Part shown: one piece after another, positions 60,722 to 64,000 of the stretch | How the letters are laid out: each line of letters starts with the position of its first letter | Numbering within the stretch: position 1 is the stretch's first letter | From: G020354645 sp050053515 | GTDB lineage: Bacteria > Desulfobacterota > Desulfobacteria > Desulfobacterales > G020354645 | Direction of reading: 5' to 3' | Assembly: GCA_050053515.1 (NCBI GenBank) | Contig: JASFTQ010000001.1 | Span: 1-64,000, forward strand | DNA length: 64,000 nucleotides | Notes under the pieces: model-generated | The model's input: the letters and a program-made list of their open reading frames with translations, nothing else | Databases searched by the model: none | What the model was told of the DNA's origin: nothing | Made by a program: the position numbers and the translations under genes

Positions 60722-62347
60722 TTAAAGAATGAAATCAGTTGATAAAAAGTTTGATTTATGTCCCCGCACGATATCCTTAATAATTCTTTTATTGGTTTCG
60801 ACTCCCTTGGTTGCGACCAGGGTGCGAATTGAAAAAACCCGCAAAGCATCTGAAACCGAAAGAGTGCCTTCCGCTGAATCCTTCCGGCCGGTGAAGGGAA
60901 AAGTATCCGGCCCCCGCTGGCATTGGCTGTTGATATTTACCCGACAGACCTGGTTTACCAGAGGATCAATAAGGTCTGCGATCATATCGGGGTCATTCCC
61001 GAAAATACTGATTTGCTGTCCATAATCGGATGATACAACATATTGCACGGGGGTTTCGATATCATCAAAGGAAAGCACCGGAATTACCGGACCGAATTGT
61101 TCTTCGTTGTAGATCCGCATCTTTTCGTTGACGGGATATAAAAGTGCCGGGTAAAAAAATGAGTTGTTTACCGTTCCTCCCGCAGGGTTAATAACTTTAG
61201 CACCCGTTTGGATCGCATCCTGAACCAAATCACTTAAATAAGCCGGTTTGTCCGGTTCCGGCAAAGGTGTGATAAAAACGTCGTCTTGCCATGGCATGCC
61301 AAACCTTAAATTGTTAATTGTCCTTGAAAAACGATCCAGAAAGTCATCCGCAATTTTAGCATGTATGAATACTATTTTTATAGCGGTGCAGCGCTGGCCG
61401 TTGAAGGAGAGGCAACCCAGTATGCATTCGCGCACCGTAAAATCCAGGTCGGCATCCGGCAATATAATCGCGGCATTTTTAGCTTCCATCCCAAGGACGC
61501 ACCTCAGTCGGTGTGGTTTCGGATGCTGCCTGCGAAGGATATTTGCAGCCTTGCTGGTGCCGATAAAGGCCAGGACATTGATAAGACCCGAGGACATCAG
61601 TGGCGGCAGAATCTCGCGACCCTCACCAAATACAATATTGGCCACCCCTTTTGGAAATGATTTTTGGAAAGCTTTCAAAAGCGGCTGATACAACAGGGCA
61701 CCATGTTTGGGTGGTTTGAATATAACAGTGTTACCCATGATCAATGCCGGAATGAGAGTGGCAAAAGTTTCATTCAGGGGATAATTATATGGACCCAAAC
61801 AAAGGACGACACCGAGCGGAGCCCTACGAATTTGGCCGATAATTCCTTCTTCGATGACAAATCTGGATGAAATTCGATCGAGTTCTTTGAGGGCATCGAT
61901 GGTGTCTTGGACATAAGTGACGGTGCGATCAAATTCTTTTTGCGAATCCGAGAAGGATTTTCCCACCTCCCACATTAAAAGATTAACAACTTCTTCTTTT
62001 CGCGAATTCATTTGGAAAATAAATTCCTGCAGATGGGAGATTCTCTCGGCGACGGTCATGGTCGGCCAAATCCCACGGCCGTTATCGTAGGCCTTCACCG
62101 CAGAATCCAGAATATCATTGGCTATGCGTTGCGACATTAGGGGGTAGCTGCCGATACGAATGGCTGAAGCACCCGAGCCGTGCTTCACACAGACGGGGGA
62201 TAAAACCTCTTGAACAGGACCCTGCCAGATTTTCAGGTCATTGTCTTGAAGGTAATGGATATTTTCAACGGGTATGTTGAAAGTGAATTGAGATGGGATT
62301 TCTTCATCAGAGGGGAACACATTTTCAATATTTTCGATCAGGGACAT
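60722..62347 (-). CDS. GapN-like NADP-dependent glyceraldehyde-3-phosphate (aldehyde) dehydrogenase
   Basis: About 541 residues of the aldehyde dehydrogenase superfamily. The nucleophile Cys is in SFNGQRCTAIK (about 318) and the C-terminal part NSQCQRGPDTFPFTGRKDSA is typical of non-phosphorylating GapN enzymes, which oxidise glyceraldehyde-3-phosphate directly to 3-phosphoglycerate with NADP. The usual ELGGK motif holding the general-base Glu reads VLGMEAKNAA, so the Glu is two places out of register. The ATG at 62347 has a strong GGGAGAGGAGAG site; the frame extends 13 codons further without support. It lies between the usp-ptsP pair and the glucan phosphorylase, all on the same strand. Confidence 0.85.
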   Translation of the reverse strand: MSLIENIENVFPSDEEIPSQFTFNIPVENIHYLQDNDLKIWQGPVQEVLSPVCVKHGSGASAIRIGSYPLMSQRIANDILDSAVKAYDNGRGIWPTMTVAERISHLQEFIFQMNSRKEEVVNLLMWEVGKSFSDSQKEFDRTVTYVQDTIDALKELDRISSRFVIEEGIIGQIRRAPLGVVLCLGPYNYPLNETFATLIPALIMGNTVIFKPPKHGALLYQPLLKAFQKSFPKGVANIVFGEGREILPPLMSSGLINVLAFIGTSKAANILRRQHPKPHRLRCVLGMEAKNAAIILPDADLDFTVRECILGCLSFNGQRCTAIKIVFIHAKIADDFLDRFSRTINNLRFGMPWQDDVFITPLPEPDKPAYLSDLVQDAIQTGAKVINPAGGTVNNSFFYPALLYPVNEKMRIYNEEQFGPVIPVLSFDDIETPVQYVVSSDYGQQISIFGNDPDMIADLIDPLVNQVCRVNINSQCQRGPDTFPFTGRKDSAEGTLSVSDALRVFSIRTLVATKGVETNKRIIKDIVRGHKSNFLSTDFIL

Positions 62348-62410
62348 GCTATCTCTCCTCTCCCTCATAGCCTTTACATTCACCATGGCAGTGCGAGACT
62401 CAAGACGGCC

Positions 62411-64000
62411 TCAGGTTTGCGCGCCTTTGAGCGCTTCTTGATAAAATTTGCTGACATATTCTTTGACCATCCGGCGGGCGGAAAACTTCGCGGCATTGCT
62501 CTTTATGGATTCTTTCATGACCTTTACCCACCCAAACGGTATGCCCTCTTCAGACACATGGTAATATAACGGGATAATTTCTTCTTCAATGATACGATAA
62601 ACTTCGTTGGCATCATGTTGATCTCGATTTCCTTGGACTTCTTCATGACCAAGGGCCCAACCGTTTTTTTGGTTGTATCCTTCCAGCCACCAGCCATCCA
62701 GAATGCTCAGCTGAGGGACACCGTTGAGCGCGGCTTTCATACCACTGGTGCCGCTGGCTTCCATGGGCGGCAGCGGATTGTTCAGCCAGACATCCACCCC
62801 GTGAACAAGATACTGGGCCAGTTGTTCACCGTAGTCTTCGACAAATGCAATGCGCCCCCCCATATCCGGGTTGCGGCTGTCATTGAATATTCTTTGCAGG
62901 ATCCGTTTGCCGGGATCATCTGCGGGGTGAGCCTTACCGGCGAATATGATCTGGATCGGACGCCAGCGGTCATTGAGGAGTCTTTTTAAACGCTCGATGT
63001 CATAAAAAATGAGATCGGCCCGCTTGTAGGTTGCAAATCGGCGTGCAAAACCAAAAGTCAAAATTGACGGATCAAGCAGAGCCCCGCCGGCAAAAACGAT
63101 TGAGGGATTGGCACGGTCCCTGGCCCAGCGCAGGCGGGATCGCTCCCGAATGGCATCGATCAGTTTGATTTTCAGCCAATAGTGGGTTTTCCATAAATCA
63201 TCGTCCGGTATTTTTTCAATCAGCTCCCAAACAAAGGGATTATCGTGATCCTCCAGCCAGCCCGAAACAAAATATTTATTGAACAGCAACATCATTTTCG
63301 GTTCCAACCATGTCGGCACGTGCACACCGTTGGTTACATGATCAATCGGCACATTATCGACCGGTACATCCGGCCAGAGACTTTGCCACATGTGTCGCGA
63401 CACCTCGGCGTGTTTTTTACTGACGGCATTATGATAGGCAGAGGCCTTAACGGCGAAGGCCGTCATATTGAAACCCGATTGGGAATCACCGGGATGAACG
63501 CCCATTTGAAGGAACCTGTCGCGATCAATTCCCAGGGCCGGCCAGTAGGAATGAAAATATTTTTCCATCAAATAGAAGGGGAATACATCATGGCCGGCCG
63601 GTACCGGAGTGTGGGTTGTAAAAACACTGGAATTGCGAACCTGATTAAAAGCCTCTTCAAATGTCATCCCGCCTTGAACGCGATCTCTAATCCGTTCTAA
63701 AAGGGCAAAAGCTGCATGCCCCTCATTGAGATGCAAAACGGAATATTTTATGCCCAGAACATCCAAAATTTCCGCCCCACCGATGCCCAGAACAATTTCC
63801 TGGCGCAAGCGCTGCTCGATATCTCCGATATATAAACGAGCCGATATTTCCCGGTTCCAGGGTTCATTTAGCTCGATATCCGTATCCATCAAATAAAGTG
63901 ATAACCGGCCGACGGCCACTTTCCAAACGGCAACCTGTATGGGGGGGTCGATAAATGGAACCTTTACCACCAGCTGGTTTCCATCTTCGGTCAAGACCCT
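62411..64000 (-). CDS. Alpha-glucan phosphorylase, GT35 (partial, 5' end outside window)
   Basis: The last 529 or so codons of a large enzyme; the frame is open to the window edge. Blocks include FTTHTPVPAGHDVFP, HVTNGVHVPTWL, FARRFATYKRADLIF and EASGTSGMKAALNGVPQLS, the last holding the pyridoxal-phosphate lysine. This is the archaeal/thermophile-like glucan phosphorylase group (with DUF3417 N-terminus), which releases glucose-1-phosphate from glycogen-like glucans. It is followed by the GapN-like gene 63 bp downstream, which fits a route from stored glucan to triose phosphates and NADPH. Confidence 0.92.
   Translation of the reverse strand, partial: RVLTEDGNQLVVKVPFIDPPIQVAVWKVAVGRLSLYLMDTDIELNEPWNREISARLYIGDIEQRLRQEIVLGIGGAEILDVLGIKYSVLHLNEGHAAFALLERIRDRVQGGMTFEEAFNQVRNSSVFTTHTPVPAGHDVFPFYLMEKYFHSYWPALGIDRDRFLQMGVHPGDSQSGFNMTAFAVKASAYHNAVSKKHAEVSRHMWQSLWPDVPVDNVPIDHVTNGVHVPTWLEPKMMLLFNKYFVSGWLEDHDNPFVWELIEKIPDDDLWKTHYWLKIKLIDAIRERSRLRWARDRANPSIVFAGGALLDPSILTFGFARRFATYKRADLIFYDIERLKRLLNDRWRPIQIIFAGKAHPADDPGKRILQRIFNDSRNPDMGGRIAFVEDYGEQLAQYLVHGVDVWLNNPLPPMEASGTSGMKAALNGVPQLSILDGWWLEGYNQKNGWALGHEEVQGNRDQHDANEVYRIIEEEIIPLYYHVSEEGIPFGWVKVMKESIKSNAAKFSARRMVKEYVSKFYQEALKGAQT

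Noticed and set aside
1..64000. CRISPR arrays, tRNA, rRNA or known riboswitches
   Set aside because: I scanned for evenly spaced short repeats, cloverleaf ends and conserved rRNA or riboswitch blocks and found none convincing. The only repeats are dispersed inverted-repeat elements and the short tandem duplication in the cytochrome gene.

Overview
The window is a contiguous, gene-dense stretch that most resembles a Desulfobacterota (delta-proteobacterial, sulfate/sulfur-cycling) chromosome. The evidence is an octaheme OTR-type cytochrome next to a second multiheme cytochrome, a membrane cytochrome b and split YeeE/YedE transporters; a tetraheme c3-like cytochrome; an archaeal-type AdoMet synthetase relative; and sigma-54 promoters beside an EBP regulator. 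This taxonomic placement is inference from gene content. I see no rRNA, tRNA, ribosomal-protein or other core housekeeping locus, and no phage or complete IS element.

Layout. (1) 1-5.2 kb, minus strand: a sulfur-oxyanion/electron-transfer operon (OTR octaheme cytochrome, heptaheme membrane-anchored cytochrome, cytochrome b, two YeeE/YedE halves). (2) 5.4-13.9 kb: LonB-like protease, Hsp20, CBS/CNNM membrane protein, SthA-like transhydrogenase, EpmA-like EF-P ligase, MscS channel. (3) 14.4-22.8 kb: SLC12-like transporter, amylosucrase, a second MscS channel, CorA. (4) 23.1-26.9 kb: an ABC exporter with a strongly expanded nucleotide-binding domain, a dual-specificity phosphatase and an MlaC-like protein. 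(5) 27.2-34 kb: CaCA antiporter, DUF502, DUF21 protein, and a phosphate/magnesium operon (shortened AdoMet synthetase, DUF47, PiT, decayed mgtE). (6) 34.4-41.4 kb: ClpP paralogue without the catalytic His, Glu/Leu dehydrogenase fused to CBS domains, MFS transporter, Lon. (7) 41.5-48.2 kb: a sigma-54 neighbourhood (small exported protein, EBP regulator with a degenerate receiver, eRF1-like small protein, tetraheme cytochrome, universal stress protein, YeiH transporter). (8) 48.4-53.8 kb: MscK-like channel, retropepsin-like protease, 7TM/inactive transglutaminase, ATP-grasp ligase. (9) 54-64 kb: ClpB with a cbpM stub, PtsP, universal stress protein, GapN-like aldehyde dehydrogenase, alpha-glucan phosphorylase.

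Taken together, 5-64 kb reads as a multi-stress island: proteolysis and disaggregation (two Lon types, ClpP-like, ClpB, Hsp20), ion and osmotic balance (three MscS-type channels, CorA, MgtE remnant, CaCA, SLC12), redox and glycogen-linked carbon metabolism (SthA, GapN, amylosucrase, glucan phosphorylase, PtsP) and universal stress proteins. The intergenic DNA carries at least three families of small non-coding inverted-repeat (MITE-like) elements. Two of these, here called A and B, share a core although their ends differ. Several genes are eroded or altered: mgtE (several frameshifts), the mscK C-terminus (A8 tract), an AdoMet synthetase missing its middle, ClpP with His replaced by Arg, a cbpM stub and a groEL tail.
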